A DNA stretch of 64,000 nucleotides, taken from DATEOR01 sp963766725. GTDB taxonomy: Bacteria > Actinomycetota > Thermoleophilia > Gaiellales > Gaiellaceae. Below are positions 53,189 to 60,981 of this stretch, one piece after another. Under the pieces are notes generated by a model, which searched no databases, was not told the origin of the DNA, and saw only the letters and a list, made by a program, of their open reading frames with translations. The stretch lies in NCBI GenBank assembly GCA_963766725.1, contig CAVYBK010000006.1, positions 372,001 through 436,000 of the forward strand. The letters are read 5' to 3'. The position numbers were made by a program, and so were the translations under genes. How positions within the stretch are numbered: position 1 is the first letter of the stretch; each line of letters begins with the position of its first letter.

Positions 53189-53501
53189 AGAGGCAATGAC
53201 AGCGCTGGCCGACCCCACACGGCGGACCGTTTTCGAGCGCCTTCGCGAAGGCCCGCGCTCCGTCGGTGAGATCGCGCTCGGCCTGCCCGTCTCCCGCCCA
53301 GCCGTTTCGCAGCACCTCCGCGTCCTCAAGCAGGCCGGCCTCGTCCGCGAGCGCCGCCAGGGGACGCGCAACTTCTACAGCGTCGACGGAGACGCGCTCG
53401 CCGAGCTGCGCGAGTACTTCGAGAGCTTCTGGGAGGACGCGCTCGCGGCCTTCAAGGAAGCCGCAGAGAAAGGAGAGCCCGATGAGCCAGCAAACGAGTG
53501 A
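53178..53501 (+). CDS. ArsR-family winged-helix repressor
   Basis: A 107-residue repressor with one winged helix-turn-helix. ALADPTRRTVFERLREGP (residues 7-24) and the recognition-helix region LGLPVSRPAVSQHLRVLKQAGL (seen as VSRPAVSQHLRVLKQAGL) are classic. The wing follows as VRERRQGTRNFYSV. No metal-binding Cys pair like that of ArsR/SmtB is present, so it resembles the non-metal SRPBCC-linked subfamily. Start codon overlaps an inverted repeat. The stop lies 20 bases inside the SRPBCC gene. Confidence 0.9.
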   Translation: MAYGEAMTALADPTRRTVFERLREGPRSVGEIALGLPVSRPAVSQHLRVLKQAGLVRERRQGTRNFYSVDGDALAELREYFESFWEDALAAFKEAAEKGEPDEPANE

Positions 53502-53937
53502 GGCGGTAATCAGGAAGTCGGTGGTCGTCCGGCGGCCGGTCGAGGAGGCTTTCGAGCTCTTCACCACCGACATCGCGACGTGGTGGCCGTTGAAGACGCA
53601 CTCTGTCGCGCACGAGAACGCCGAAACGGTCGTCCTCGAACGCCGGGCCGGGGGCAGGTTCTACGAGCGAACCCTCGACGGGAAGGAGCACCTCTGGGGC
53701 ACGGTCACTGTCTGGGAGCCGCCGCGCAAGCTCGCCTGCACCTGGCACCCGGGGCGGGACGAGGAGACCGGGCAGGAGATCGAGGTCGTCTTCGAGGCCC
53801 ACGACGATGGAACGCGCGTCGTCCTGACTCACACCGGCTGGGAGAAGCGCGGCTCGGAGATGGCTGACGCCATGGCGAGCTACGACCGAGGCTGGGAGAA
53901 GGTCCTCGGCTTCTACGTCGGGGCCGCGAACAGCTAG
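53482..53937 (+). CDS. SRPBCC (AHSA1-like) domain protein
   Basis: A 151-residue START-like ligand-binding protein. The ATG has AAAGGAG just upstream, inside the ArsR gene. Conserved AHSA1 features include VVRRPVEEAFELFTTDIATWWP (residues 14-35), RRAGGRFYERTLDGKEHLWG near 52, and the C-terminal VVLTHTGWEKRG motif. ArsR-SRPBCC pairs recur in actinobacteria, often in stress responses, but the ligand is unknown. The two genes are translationally coupled. Confidence 0.88.
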   Translation: MSQQTSEAVIRKSVVVRRPVEEAFELFTTDIATWWPLKTHSVAHENAETVVLERRAGGRFYERTLDGKEHLWGTVTVWEPPRKLACTWHPGRDEETGQEIEVVFEAHDDGTRVVLTHTGWEKRGSEMADAMASYDRGWEKVLGFYVGAANS

Positions 53938-53940
53938 GAG

Positions 53941-54348
53941 CTAGGACGCCGCAGCGGTGGCCGGCACGGCCGGGATTCCCGCAGCCCGCGGCACGTAGTC
54001 CACGAGCTCGAGGTAGACCATGAGGGCCGCGTCTCCCTGGCGCGGCCCGATCTTCACGATGCGCGTGTAGCCGCCGGGCCGCTCCGCGAAGCGCGGTGCG
54101 ATCTCGGCGAAGAGGATGTGCGCGATCTCCTTGGAACGGAGGAACGCGACAGCCTGCCGGTGGGCGGCGACGTCGCCGCGCTTGCCGAGCGTGATCATCT
54201 GCTCGACGATCGGGCGGACCTCCTTGGCCTTGGCCTCGGTGGTCTTGATGCGCCCGTGCTCGATCAGCGCCGCGGCGAGGTTGGCGTAGAGCGCCTTCCT
54301 GTGCGCCGCGTCGCGACCGAGCTTCCTACCGGACTTCTGGTGCCTCAA
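53941..54348 (-). CDS. rplQ: 50S ribosomal protein L17
   Basis: L17 binds 23S rRNA at the base of the exit-tunnel side. The 135-residue protein has RHQKSGRKLGRDAAHRKALYANL at the N-terminus (seen as KSGRKLGRDAAHRKAL) and GRIKTTEAKAKEVRP near 33. It ends with an Ala/Pro-rich tail. It closes the minus-strand cluster, directly after rpoA, in the standard order rpsD-rpoA-rplQ. Confidence 0.97.
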   Translation of the reverse strand: MRHQKSGRKLGRDAAHRKALYANLAAALIEHGRIKTTEAKAKEVRPIVEQMITLGKRGDVAAHRQAVAFLRSKEIAHILFAEIAPRFAERPGGYTRIVKIGPRQGDAALMVYLELVDYVPRAAGIPAVPATAAAS

Positions 54349-54355
54349 CGCGCCC

Positions 54356-55321
54356 CTATTCGTCCCTGAGTGTCAGGCCGTGGGCCTGGAGGGTCTCGCG
54401 GACTTCCTCGATCGACTTCTTGCCGAAGTTCGGGATCGCGGCGAGCTCGCTCTCCGTCTTGGTGACGAGGTCGCCGATCGTCTCGATGCCGACGCGCTTG
54501 AGGCAGTTGTAGCTCCGCACGCCGAGCTCGAGCTCCTCGATCGGGAAGTTCTCCATCCCGTGCGCCTGCGGCGCCTCGACGCCGGCCTCCTCGCCGACGG
54601 TCTCGCCGAAGCCCTCCATGCGCTCGAGGTCGGTGAAGATCGCGAGCTGGCGGATGAGGATCTCGGCGCCCTGGCCGATCGCGTCGCGGGGGGCGAGCGA
54701 ACCGTCCGTGGTGACGTCGAGGGTCAGCTTGTCGTAGTCGGTGCGCTGACCGACTCGGGCCGCCTCGACCTCGTAGGAGACGCGGCGGACCGGCGAGAAG
54801 ATGGAGTCGACCGGGATGACGCCGATCGTGTGCTCCGGCCCACGGTTCAGCTCGGCCGGGACGTAGCCGCGGCCGCGGCCGATCGTGAGCGTGATCTCGA
54901 GCCGCCCCTTGTCGGAGAGGTTCGCGACCTCGAGCTCCGGGTTCAGGATCTCGAGATCGGCGGGAGCCTCGATGTCGGCGGCCGTCACTGCGCCCGGGCC
55001 CTTCTTGTCGAGGCGCACCTCGATCTCGGGCGAGTCGCCGTGCAAGAGGCAGATCAGGTTCTTCAGGTTGAGGATGATGTCGGTGACGTCCTCACGAACG
55101 CCCTTGAGCGTCGTGAACTCGTGCGCGACGCCTTCGATCTTCACCGAGGTGACGGCGGCTCCCTCGAGAGACGAGAGGAGCACCCGGCGCAGCGAGTTGC
55201 CGAACGTGTACCCGAAGCCACGGTCGAGAGGCTCGATGACGAAGACGCCGCGGTCCTCGTTGACCTCCTCGTGCGTGATCCTCGGCACCTGGAATTCCAT
55301 GAGAGATGTTCGTGTAGCCAT
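54356..55321 (-). CDS. rpoA: DNA-directed RNA polymerase subunit alpha
   Basis: Alpha assembles the polymerase core. The 321-residue protein has the N-terminal domain with FVIEPLDRGFGYTFGNSLRRVLL (seen as LDRGFGYTFGNSLRRVL) near residue 28-46, and the C-terminal domain near 250-310 ending NFGKKSIEEVRETLQAHGL. The ATG at 55321 has AAGGAAGG upstream; MEFQVPRI at 55300 is an alternative start. The tail ends in LTLRDE. Standard position between rpsD and rplQ. Confidence 0.98.
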   Translation of the reverse strand: MATRTSLMEFQVPRITHEEVNEDRGVFVIEPLDRGFGYTFGNSLRRVLLSSLEGAAVTSVKIEGVAHEFTTLKGVREDVTDIILNLKNLICLLHGDSPEIEVRLDKKGPGAVTAADIEAPADLEILNPELEVANLSDKGRLEITLTIGRGRGYVPAELNRGPEHTIGVIPVDSIFSPVRRVSYEVEAARVGQRTDYDKLTLDVTTDGSLAPRDAIGQGAEILIRQLAIFTDLERMEGFGETVGEEAGVEAPQAHGMENFPIEELELGVRSYNCLKRVGIETIGDLVTKTESELAAIPNFGKKSIEEVRETLQAHGLTLRDE

Positions 55322-55339
55322 GCCTTCCTTTGTTCCGGA

Positions 55340-55960
55340 TTACTTGCTGTAAAGCTCGACGATGAGCTGCTCCTGGACGGGCGTGTCGATGTCCGTCCTC
55401 TCGGGCAGCTTCAGGACCTTGCCGGTGAGGTTGTCGTGGTCGGCCTGCAGCCACGACGCGACCGACGCGGTCAGGTCTGTTGCATCCCGGACGACCTGCT
55501 CGACCGGGCTTCCGGCCTTCAGGGAGACCACGTCGTTGGGCTTCACCTGAAAGCTCGGGATGTTCACGCGGCGGCCGTTCACCTGGAAGTGGCCGTGGCG
55601 GATGATCTGGCGCGCCTGGGCCCGCGAGGCCGCGAAGCCGAGGCGGTAGACGACGTTGTCGAGGCGCGTCTCGAGCATGCGCAGGAGCGCCTCGCCCGTG
55701 ATGCCCTGGGCCTTGGCGGCCTTCTCGTAGTAGTTGCGGAACTGCTTCTCGAGAATGCCGTAGTAGCGGCGAGCCTTCTGCTTCTCGCGGAGCTGCAGGA
55801 GGTACTCCGACTGCTTGATGCGGCCGCGGCCGTGCTCTCCCGGCGGGTAGCTGCGGCGCTCGACGGCGCACTTCTCCGTCAGGCAGCGCTCGCCCTTCAG
55901 GAAGAGCTTCATGCCCTCCCGGCGGCACTGCTTGCACTTGGGACCGAGTGAGCGGGCCAT
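55340..55960 (-). CDS. rpsD: 30S ribosomal protein S4 (zinc type)
   Basis: S4 nucleates 30S assembly and regulates translation. The 206-residue protein starts at ATG 55960, sharing a base with the rpsK stop (TGATG). The N-terminus has the zinc-binding pattern CKQC-x13-C-x4-C (residues 9-31), so it is the C+ form. The S4 RNA-binding region LGFAASRAQARQIIRHGHFQVNG (seen as LGFAASRAQARQIIRHGH) lies near residue 98. Standard length. Confidence 0.97.
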   Translation of the reverse strand: MARSLGPKCKQCRREGMKLFLKGERCLTEKCAVERRSYPPGEHGRGRIKQSEYLLQLREKQKARRYYGILEKQFRNYYEKAAKAQGITGEALLRMLETRLDNVVYRLGFAASRAQARQIIRHGHFQVNGRRVNIPSFQVKPNDVVSLKAGSPVEQVVRDATDLTASVASWLQADHDNLTGKVLKLPERTDIDTPVQEQLIVELYSK

Positions 55961-56364
55961 CAGACTCGCCGCCGTTTCTTTGGGCGCACGCCGTTGTGGG
56001 CCTGCGGGGAGACGTCGCGGACGCCGAGGATCTCGAGGCCGGCGGCCTGGAGCGACCGGATCGCCGTCTCGCGGCCCGAGCCAGGGCCCTTCACGAAGAC
56101 CTCGACCTTCTGCAGGCCGTGCTCCATGCCCTTCTTGGCGCACGAGTCGGCGGTCACCTGGGCGGCGAACGGCGTCGACTTGCGGGAGCCCTTGAACCCG
56201 GCGGAGCCGGCGCTCTCCCAGGCGATGACGTTGCCGTCCTTGTCCGTGAGCGTGACGATCGTGTTGTTGAAGGACGTCTTGATGTGCGCCTGGCCGATGG
56301 CGATGTTCTTCTTGACGCGGCGGCGCGCGCGGCCCTTCGTGGCCTGTTTGCGAGGAGGCGCCAT
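55960..56364 (-). CDS. rpsK: 30S ribosomal protein S11
   Basis: S11 forms part of the platform and E site. The 134-residue protein begins APPRKQATKGRARRRVKKNI and has the core block GHAHIKTSFNNTIVTLTDKDGN, read as IGQAHIKTSFNNTIVTLTD, near residue 22. The C-terminus is GVRPKKRRRV. Start overlaps the rpsM stop by one base. Standard order rpsM-rpsK-rpsD. Confidence 0.98.
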   Translation of the reverse strand: MAPPRKQATKGRARRRVKKNIAIGQAHIKTSFNNTIVTLTDKDGNVIAWESAGSAGFKGSRKSTPFAAQVTADSCAKKGMEHGLQKVEVFVKGPGSGRETAIRSLQAAGLEILGVRDVSPQAHNGVRPKKRRRV

Positions 56365-56747
56365 TACGTCTTGCTCGGTGCTTTCTTCCCGCGGCCGACT
56401 GTCTTCTTCGGGCCCTTGCGCGTGCGCGCGTTCGTCTTCGTGCGCTGGCCGTTCACCGGCAGGCCGCGCCGGTGACGGAATCCGCGGTAGGTACCGATCT
56501 CCTGGAGCCGCTTGATCGCCTGCGAGCGCTCACGGCGAAGGTCGCCCTCCACCTGAAGGTCGGCGTCGATGTAGTTGCGAAGCTTGGTGATCTCGGGGTC
56601 GGTGAGGTCGCGCACCTTCTCGTCCGGCGAGAGCCCGAGCTCGGCGCAGACCTTGCGCGCGGTCGCCGGGCCGATGCCGTAGATGTATGTCAATCCGACC
56701 TCGAGGCGCTTCTCGCGCGGGAGATTAACTCCTGCAATTCGTGCCAA
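56364..56747 (-). CDS. rpsM: 30S ribosomal protein S13
   Basis: S13 lies at the head and touches the 50S bridge. The 127-residue protein starts ARIAGVNLPREKRLEVGLTY and has GIGPATARKVCAELGL near residue 24 and the C-terminal RHRRGLPVNGQRTKTNART motif. The Lys-rich C-terminus reaches into the P site. Start lies 12 bases after the rpmJ stop. Confidence 0.98.
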   Translation of the reverse strand: MARIAGVNLPREKRLEVGLTYIYGIGPATARKVCAELGLSPDEKVRDLTDPEITKLRNYIDADLQVEGDLRRERSQAIKRLQEIGTYRGFRHRRGLPVNGQRTKTNARTRKGPKKTVGRGKKAPSKT

Positions 56748-56759
56748 TTCGTTCCTTCC

Positions 56760-56873
56760 TCAGCCCTGTCGCTGCTTGTGCCTGGGGTTGGTGCAAATGA
56801 CCAGCACCTTGCCGTGCCGCTTGATCACGCGGCAGCGGTCACACATTGGTTTGACGGATGCTCTGACTTTCAT
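56760..56873 (-). CDS. rpmJ: 50S ribosomal protein L36 (zinc type)
   Basis: L36 has 37 residues. It begins MKVRASVKPMCDRCRVIKR and has the zinc pattern C-x2-C near residues 11-14 plus C27 and H32, so it is the C+ form. It ends HKQRQG. It lies between rpsM and an unexpected 79-base gap where infA would normally be. Confidence 0.97.
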   Translation of the reverse strand: MKVRASVKPMCDRCRVIKRHGKVLVICTNPRHKQRQG

Positions 56874-56952
56874 GAGAAGGTGCGGCAAGCCACGGCTAAG
56901 ACACGGCCCGGCCGCGACCGTCAATCGTACCAGAAGGCGTCCAGAACCCGCC

Positions 56953-57711
56953 TTAAACGCGGACGCCCGCGGCGGTCAGGATGCGGGGCCCCTCGTCGGT
57001 CACCGCGACCGTGTGCTCGAAGTGCGCGGCGAGCGAATCGTCGCGCGTGTAGATCGACCAGCGGTCGTCGCCGGTGTAGACGCCGGCCTGGCCCGCGGTG
57101 ATCATCGGCTCGATGGCGAGCGTCATCCCCGGCTGGAGGAGCGGACCGCGGCCCGGCTCGCCGAAGTTCGGGATCTGCGGCTCCTCGTGCATGGACCGCC
57201 CCACCCCGTGGCCCACGAGCTCGCGGACGACGGCGAAGCCGGCGTCCTCGGTCGTTCGCTGGATGGCCGCGGAGATGTCGCCGATGCGGTTGCCGGCGCG
57301 CGCCTGCTCGATCCCGGCTTCGAGGGCAGCCTGGCCGGCCTCGAGGAGGCGCTGCGAGCTCTCGGGCACCTCGCCGACGGCGAAGGTGTAGGCCGAGTCC
57401 GCGACGTAGCCGTCGAGCGTCACGCCGACGTCCACCGAGAGGAGGTCGCCGTCGTCGATCCGGTAGGAGCCCGGGATTCCGTGCACGACCATCGAGTTCG
57501 GCGACGTGCAGATGGAGGCGGGAAAGCCGCGGTAGCCCTTGAAGGTCGGCACGCCGCCCTGCGCGCGGATGTACTCCTCGGCGACCTGGTCGAGATCCTG
57601 CGTGGTCATGCCGGAACGAACGGCTTCGCCGAGGAGCGCGAGCGTGTCGGCGACGACGCGCCCGGCGCGGGCCATCGTCTCGATCTCGGCGGCGGACTTG
57701 CGTTCGATCAC
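56953..57711 (-). CDS. map: Methionine aminopeptidase, type I
   Basis: Map removes initiator Met from nascent proteins. The 252-residue enzyme has the pita-bread core with metal-binding residues. DLLSVDVGVTLDGYVADSAYTF near residue 94 contains the Asp pair, VGHGVGRSMHEEPQIPNFG near 168 the His, and TLAIEPMITAG near 203 and DEGPRILTAAG at the C-terminus complete the site. GTG or ATG overlaps the adk end (ATGA). Part of the secY-adk-map block. Confidence 0.97.
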   Translation of the reverse strand: MIERKSAAEIETMARAGRVVADTLALLGEAVRSGMTTQDLDQVAEEYIRAQGGVPTFKGYRGFPASICTSPNSMVVHGIPGSYRIDDGDLLSVDVGVTLDGYVADSAYTFAVGEVPESSQRLLEAGQAALEAGIEQARAGNRIGDISAAIQRTTEDAGFAVVRELVGHGVGRSMHEEPQIPNFGEPGRGPLLQPGMTLAIEPMITAGQAGVYTGDDRWSIYTRDDSLAAHFEHTVAVTDEGPRILTAAGVRV

Positions 57712-58292
57712 TGGTGCGTGGAAGCGGTCTCGAGGACTTCCTGTACCTCGGCGAAGACGGCGTCGATGGGTCGCTCGGCGTGGATACCTACGAGTATGCC
57801 TCTCGAGCGGTAGTACTCGACGACCGGCTCGGTCCTCTTGTGGAAGACCTCGAGCCGGTGCCTGATGATCTCGGGGGTGTCGTCCGTGCGCCCCTCCTGG
57901 AGAGCGCGCACGTGGAGCCGCTCGACGGCGAGCTCGTCGGGAACCTGGAAGAAGAGAACGGCCGTGAGCTCACGGTCGATCTCCTCGAGGGCCCGGTCGA
58001 GCGCCTCCGCCTGCGCGACCGTCCGCGGAAAGCCGTCGAGGATGAAGCCCTCGGCGGTGTCCGAGACGCTCAGGCGCTCGCGGATGAGCTCGATCATCTG
58101 GTCGTCGGGGACGAGGTCGCCCGCGTCGTAGATGGGCTTGATGCGCACGCCCATCTCGGTCGCGTTGTCCATCGCCTCGCGGAGCATGTCCCCGGTCGCG
58201 ATGTGCGGGATCCCGGCTTCGGCCGAGATGCGCTTCGCCTGGGTGCCCTTGCCGGCCCCCGGAGGCCCGAGGATGACGATGTCGAGCGCCAA
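57708..58292 (-). CDS. adk: Adenylate kinase (short LID form)
   Basis: Adk balances AMP, ADP and ATP. The 194-residue enzyme has the P-loop GPPGAGKGTQA at residues 8-18, the AMP-binding HIATGDMLREA near 30 and GFILDGFPRTVAQAEAL near 80. The LID is short (RALQEGRTDDTPEII near 127), as in actinobacterial and mitochondrial-type short forms. Start ATG 58292 lies 9 bases after the secY stop. ATGA overlap with map. Confidence 0.97.
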   Translation of the reverse strand: MALDIVILGPPGAGKGTQAKRISAEAGIPHIATGDMLREAMDNATEMGVRIKPIYDAGDLVPDDQMIELIRERLSVSDTAEGFILDGFPRTVAQAEALDRALEEIDRELTAVLFFQVPDELAVERLHVRALQEGRTDDTPEIIRHRLEVFHKRTEPVVEYYRSRGILVGIHAERPIDAVFAEVQEVLETASTHQ

Positions 58293-58301
58293 GGGAGGTC
58301 C

Positions 58302-59558
58302 CTACTTCAAGAATCCTTCGTAATGGCGCATCATCATCTGCGACTCCATCTGGCGCATGGTGTCGAGCGCGACGCCCACCACGATGAGGATCGACGTGCC
58401 GCCGAGAGCCCTCGAGGTCGCCTGTGAGAAGCCGCCGTACAGGATGATGAGCGTCGGCAGCGTGGCGACGAGGGCGAGGTAGAGCGACCCGGGGAGAGTC
58501 AGCCGCGTGAGGACGCGGTCGAGGTACTGCGCGGTGGGCGGGCCGGGCCGGATGCCCGGGATGTAGCCACCGTATTTGCGCAGGTTGTCCGCCTGGTCGA
58601 TCGGGTTGAACTGAACGGCCGTGTAGAAGTACGTGAAGATCACGATCAGGAGCGCCTGCAGCAGCAGGTAGGTCCAGTCCGTCGGCGTGAAGTGCTCGTT
58701 GATGAAGCTCTGCGTCTTCGGGAAGAACTGCGCGACCGTCGGCGGGAACGCCATGATCGCCGCCGCGAAGATGATCGGGATGACGCCGGCCATGTTCACG
58801 CGGAGCGGCATGTACGTCGAGCCGCCCGAGGTCATCCGCCGGCCCACCATCCGCTTCGCGTACTGGATCGGGATCCGGCGCTGGCCCTCCTGCACGAAGA
58901 CGACTGCGACGATGACGCTGAGCGCGATCACCGGGAACATGACGCGCTCGTACGGGCCGCCCTCGTACCAGGCGCGGATGCCTGCGGGGAGGCTCGAGAG
59001 GATTGACGCGAAGATGAGGAGCGAGATGCCGTTCCCGATCCCGCGCTTCGTGATCAGCTCGCCCATCCACATGAGGAGCGTGGTCGCGGCGGTCAGCGAG
59101 ACGACGATGAGGACGAAGCGCCCCGGGTTCAGCTCGAAGTCGGGGATCTGGCGGTTGAAGAGGTACGAGTACCCGGCCGCCTGGAGCGCCGCGAGCACGA
59201 CGGTCAGGTAGCGCGTGTACTGGTTGATCTTGGCGTAGCCGGCCTCACCCTCCTTCTGCAGCTGCTCGAGCCGCGGGATCACCACGGTCATCAGCTGGAG
59301 GATGATCGAGGCCGTGACGTAGGGCATGATCCCGAGCGCGAAGAGGGCGAACTGCCCGAGCGCGCCGCCCGAAAAGATGTTCAGGAGGCCGAGGATCGTG
59401 CCACCCTGGCCGGAGAAGTACGAGTCGATGGCGTCCGAGTTGACGCCCGGCACCGGGATCCAGCTCCCCAGCCGGTAGAAGCCGAGGATCATGGCCGTGA
59501 AGAGCACGCGGTGGCGGAGCTCCGGGACCCGCCAGGCGTTCGTCAGCCAGGAGAACAT
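58302..59558 (-). CDS. secY: Preprotein translocase subunit SecY
   Basis: SecY is the channel of the Sec translocon. The 418-residue protein has about ten membrane helices. The plug-side block LFTAMILGFYRLGSWIPVPGVN is near residue 19 (seen as GSWIPVPGVNSDA). QEGQRRIPIQYAKRMVGRR is in the conserved cytosolic loop near 220, and GIRPGPPTAQYLDRVLTRLTL near 320 is the C5 loop. Start abuts the rplO stop. The usual order rplO-secY-adk is kept. Confidence 0.97.
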   Translation of the reverse strand: MFSWLTNAWRVPELRHRVLFTAMILGFYRLGSWIPVPGVNSDAIDSYFSGQGGTILGLLNIFSGGALGQFALFALGIMPYVTASIILQLMTVVIPRLEQLQKEGEAGYAKINQYTRYLTVVLAALQAAGYSYLFNRQIPDFELNPGRFVLIVVSLTAATTLLMWMGELITKRGIGNGISLLIFASILSSLPAGIRAWYEGGPYERVMFPVIALSVIVAVVFVQEGQRRIPIQYAKRMVGRRMTSGGSTYMPLRVNMAGVIPIIFAAAIMAFPPTVAQFFPKTQSFINEHFTPTDWTYLLLQALLIVIFTYFYTAVQFNPIDQADNLRKYGGYIPGIRPGPPTAQYLDRVLTRLTLPGSLYLALVATLPTLIILYGGFSQATSRALGGTSILIVVGVALDTMRQMESQMMMRHYEGFLK

Positions 59559-60212
59559 CTATTCCTCCGAATCGGAACTCGCCGATTCCTCGGACGAAAC
59601 CTCCTCGTCCGCGGGCGCCTCCTGCGCCTCGGCAGCTTCCTCGGTCTCAGCCTCGGTCTCGGGCTCGGCCTCGTCCGCGACAGGCTTCGCCTTGCGCGTC
59701 TTGCGCTTCTTCTCGACCGGCTCGCGAAGAGCCGTCGCGGTCCCGCCTGCGGACTCGATCTTCTCCTGCGCGGTCTTCGAGAAGAGGTGGGCCGTGACGG
59801 CCAGCTTCTTCTTCAGCTCGCCCTCGCCGAGGATCTTCACGTCGATACGGGTGTTCTTGATGAGGCCCTTCTCGACGAGAGCTTCGAGCGACACGTCGGC
59901 GCCGTCGTCGAAGACGCGCTCGAGGTCGCGCACGTTGACCGCCACGGTGTGCGTGCGGTGCGGGCCGACGGGCATCGCGTCCTTCGAATACGGGCCGCGC
60001 TTCTTGCCGAGGCGCATGTAGATCGGCATCTGGCCGCCCTCGAAGCCCGGGCGCATCGTGTGCGAGCCGGAGCGCGATTTCTGGCCCTTGATCCCGCGGC
60101 CGGAATACCGGCCCTTGCCCGAGCCCATGCCGCGGCCGACGCGCTTGCGCGCCTTGCGCTTCTGCGCGGGCTTCAGGGTGGAGAGGTTGAGCTCTTCTTC
60201 AGGCGCAGGCAT
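59559..60212 (-). CDS. rplO: 50S ribosomal protein L15 with long acidic C-terminal tail
   Basis: L15 is a late-assembling 50S protein. The core (about 1-150) begins LNLSTLKPAQKRKARKRVGRG and has GSGKGRYSGRGIKGQKSRSG near residue 33 and FEGGQMPIYMRLGKKRG near 57. After about residue 162 a tail of roughly 55 residues rich in Glu, Ala and Ser follows (ETEAETEEAAEAQEAPADEE). L15 is usually about 147 residues, so the tail is an addition. Start at ATG 60212 overlaps nothing; rpmD ends one base later. Confidence 0.95.
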   Translation of the reverse strand: MPAPEEELNLSTLKPAQKRKARKRVGRGMGSGKGRYSGRGIKGQKSRSGSHTMRPGFEGGQMPIYMRLGKKRGPYSKDAMPVGPHRTHTVAVNVRDLERVFDDGADVSLEALVEKGLIKNTRIDVKILGEGELKKKLAVTAHLFSKTAQEKIESAGGTATALREPVEKKRKTRKAKPVADEAEPETEAETEEAAEAQEAPADEEVSSEESASSDSEE

Positions 60213-60392
60213 CTAGGACTCCTCGATCCGCACGAGATGGCGGACCTTCCTGAGCATACCGAGGGTCTCCGGGGTGTCCTCGCGCTCGACGGAGCGGCCG
60301 ATCTTGCCCAGGCCCAGCGCCCGGAGGGTGCCCCGGTGCTTCTGCGTCTGGCCGATCTGGCTACGCGTCTGCGTGATCGTCAGCTTCGCCAT
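60213..60392 (-). CDS. rpmD: 50S ribosomal protein L30
   Basis: L30 has 59 residues here, from ATG 60392. It begins MAKLTITQTRSQIGQTQKHR and has LGLGKIGRSVEREDTP near residue 30, the typical L30 core. It overlaps the end of rpsE by 32 bases and lies one base before rplO. Too short for a 60-residue cut-off but unambiguous by sequence and position. Confidence 0.95.
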   Translation of the reverse strand: MAKLTITQTRSQIGQTQKHRGTLRALGLGKIGRSVEREDTPETLGMLRKVRHLVRIEES

Positions 60393-60981
60393 CTGGGGTG
60401 GTCTCGGTGGTCTCGGTCGGCGCCGGAGCCGCCTCGGGCTCCTCGGTCTTCTTACGGGGGAACAGGATCTCGTGGACGGCCTTGCCGCGGATCGCGGCGA
60501 CCTCTTCGGGCCGGCGCAGGCTCTTCAGCCCGTTCACCGTCGCCTTGAGGAGGTTCACGGGATTCGGGTTGCCGAGGCTCTTCGCGAGAATGTCGCGGAT
60601 GCCGGCCAGCTCGAGGACGGCGCGGACGCCGCCGCCGGCGATGACGCCGGTTCCCTCGCTCGCCGGGCGCAGGAGCACGCGGGCCGCGTCGGAGCGACCG
60701 AGGATCTCGTGCGTGATCGTCGTCCCGCTCTTCGGCACCTGGAAGAGGTTCTTCTTCGCGTCGTCGACGGCCTTCGAGATGGCGAGCGGGACCTCCCGCG
60801 CCTTCCCGTAGCCGACGCCGACGCGGTCGACCTCGTCCCCGATGACGACGAGCGCGGTGAACGAGAACCGCCGGCCGCCCTTGACGACCTTGGCGACGCG
60901 GTTGATCTCGACGACCCGCTCCTTGAGCTCCCGCGCCTCGTACTCGAGGTTGCGCTCGACCTGGCGTTCAACGCTGCTCAA
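60361..60981 (-). CDS. rpsE: 30S ribosomal protein S5
   Basis: S5 supports decoding accuracy. The start is TTG 60981 (LSSVERQVERNLEYEA), chosen because AAGGAGG lies 9 bases upstream and TTGA overlaps the corrected rplR stop. The 206-residue protein has VVEINRVAKVVKGGRRFSFTALVVIGD near residue 20 (seen as RVAKVVKGGRRFSFTALV), and the family SSGTG-type block LLRPASEGTGVIAGGGVRAVLELAG near 107 (read as PASEGTGVIAGGGVRAVLE). Its C-terminal tail is acidic and longer than usual. As sequenced, the frame continues from rplR without a stop. Confidence 0.93.
   Translation of the reverse strand: MSSVERQVERNLEYEARELKERVVEINRVAKVVKGGRRFSFTALVVIGDEVDRVGVGYGKAREVPLAISKAVDDAKKNLFQVPKSGTTITHEILGRSDAARVLLRPASEGTGVIAGGGVRAVLELAGIRDILAKSLGNPNPVNLLKATVNGLKSLRRPEEVAAIRGKAVHEILFPRKKTEEPEAAPAPTETTETTPDGEADDHADA

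Noticed and set aside
56874..56952. A divergent infA
   Set aside because: No frame of enough length or IF1-like sequence fits in the 79 bases.
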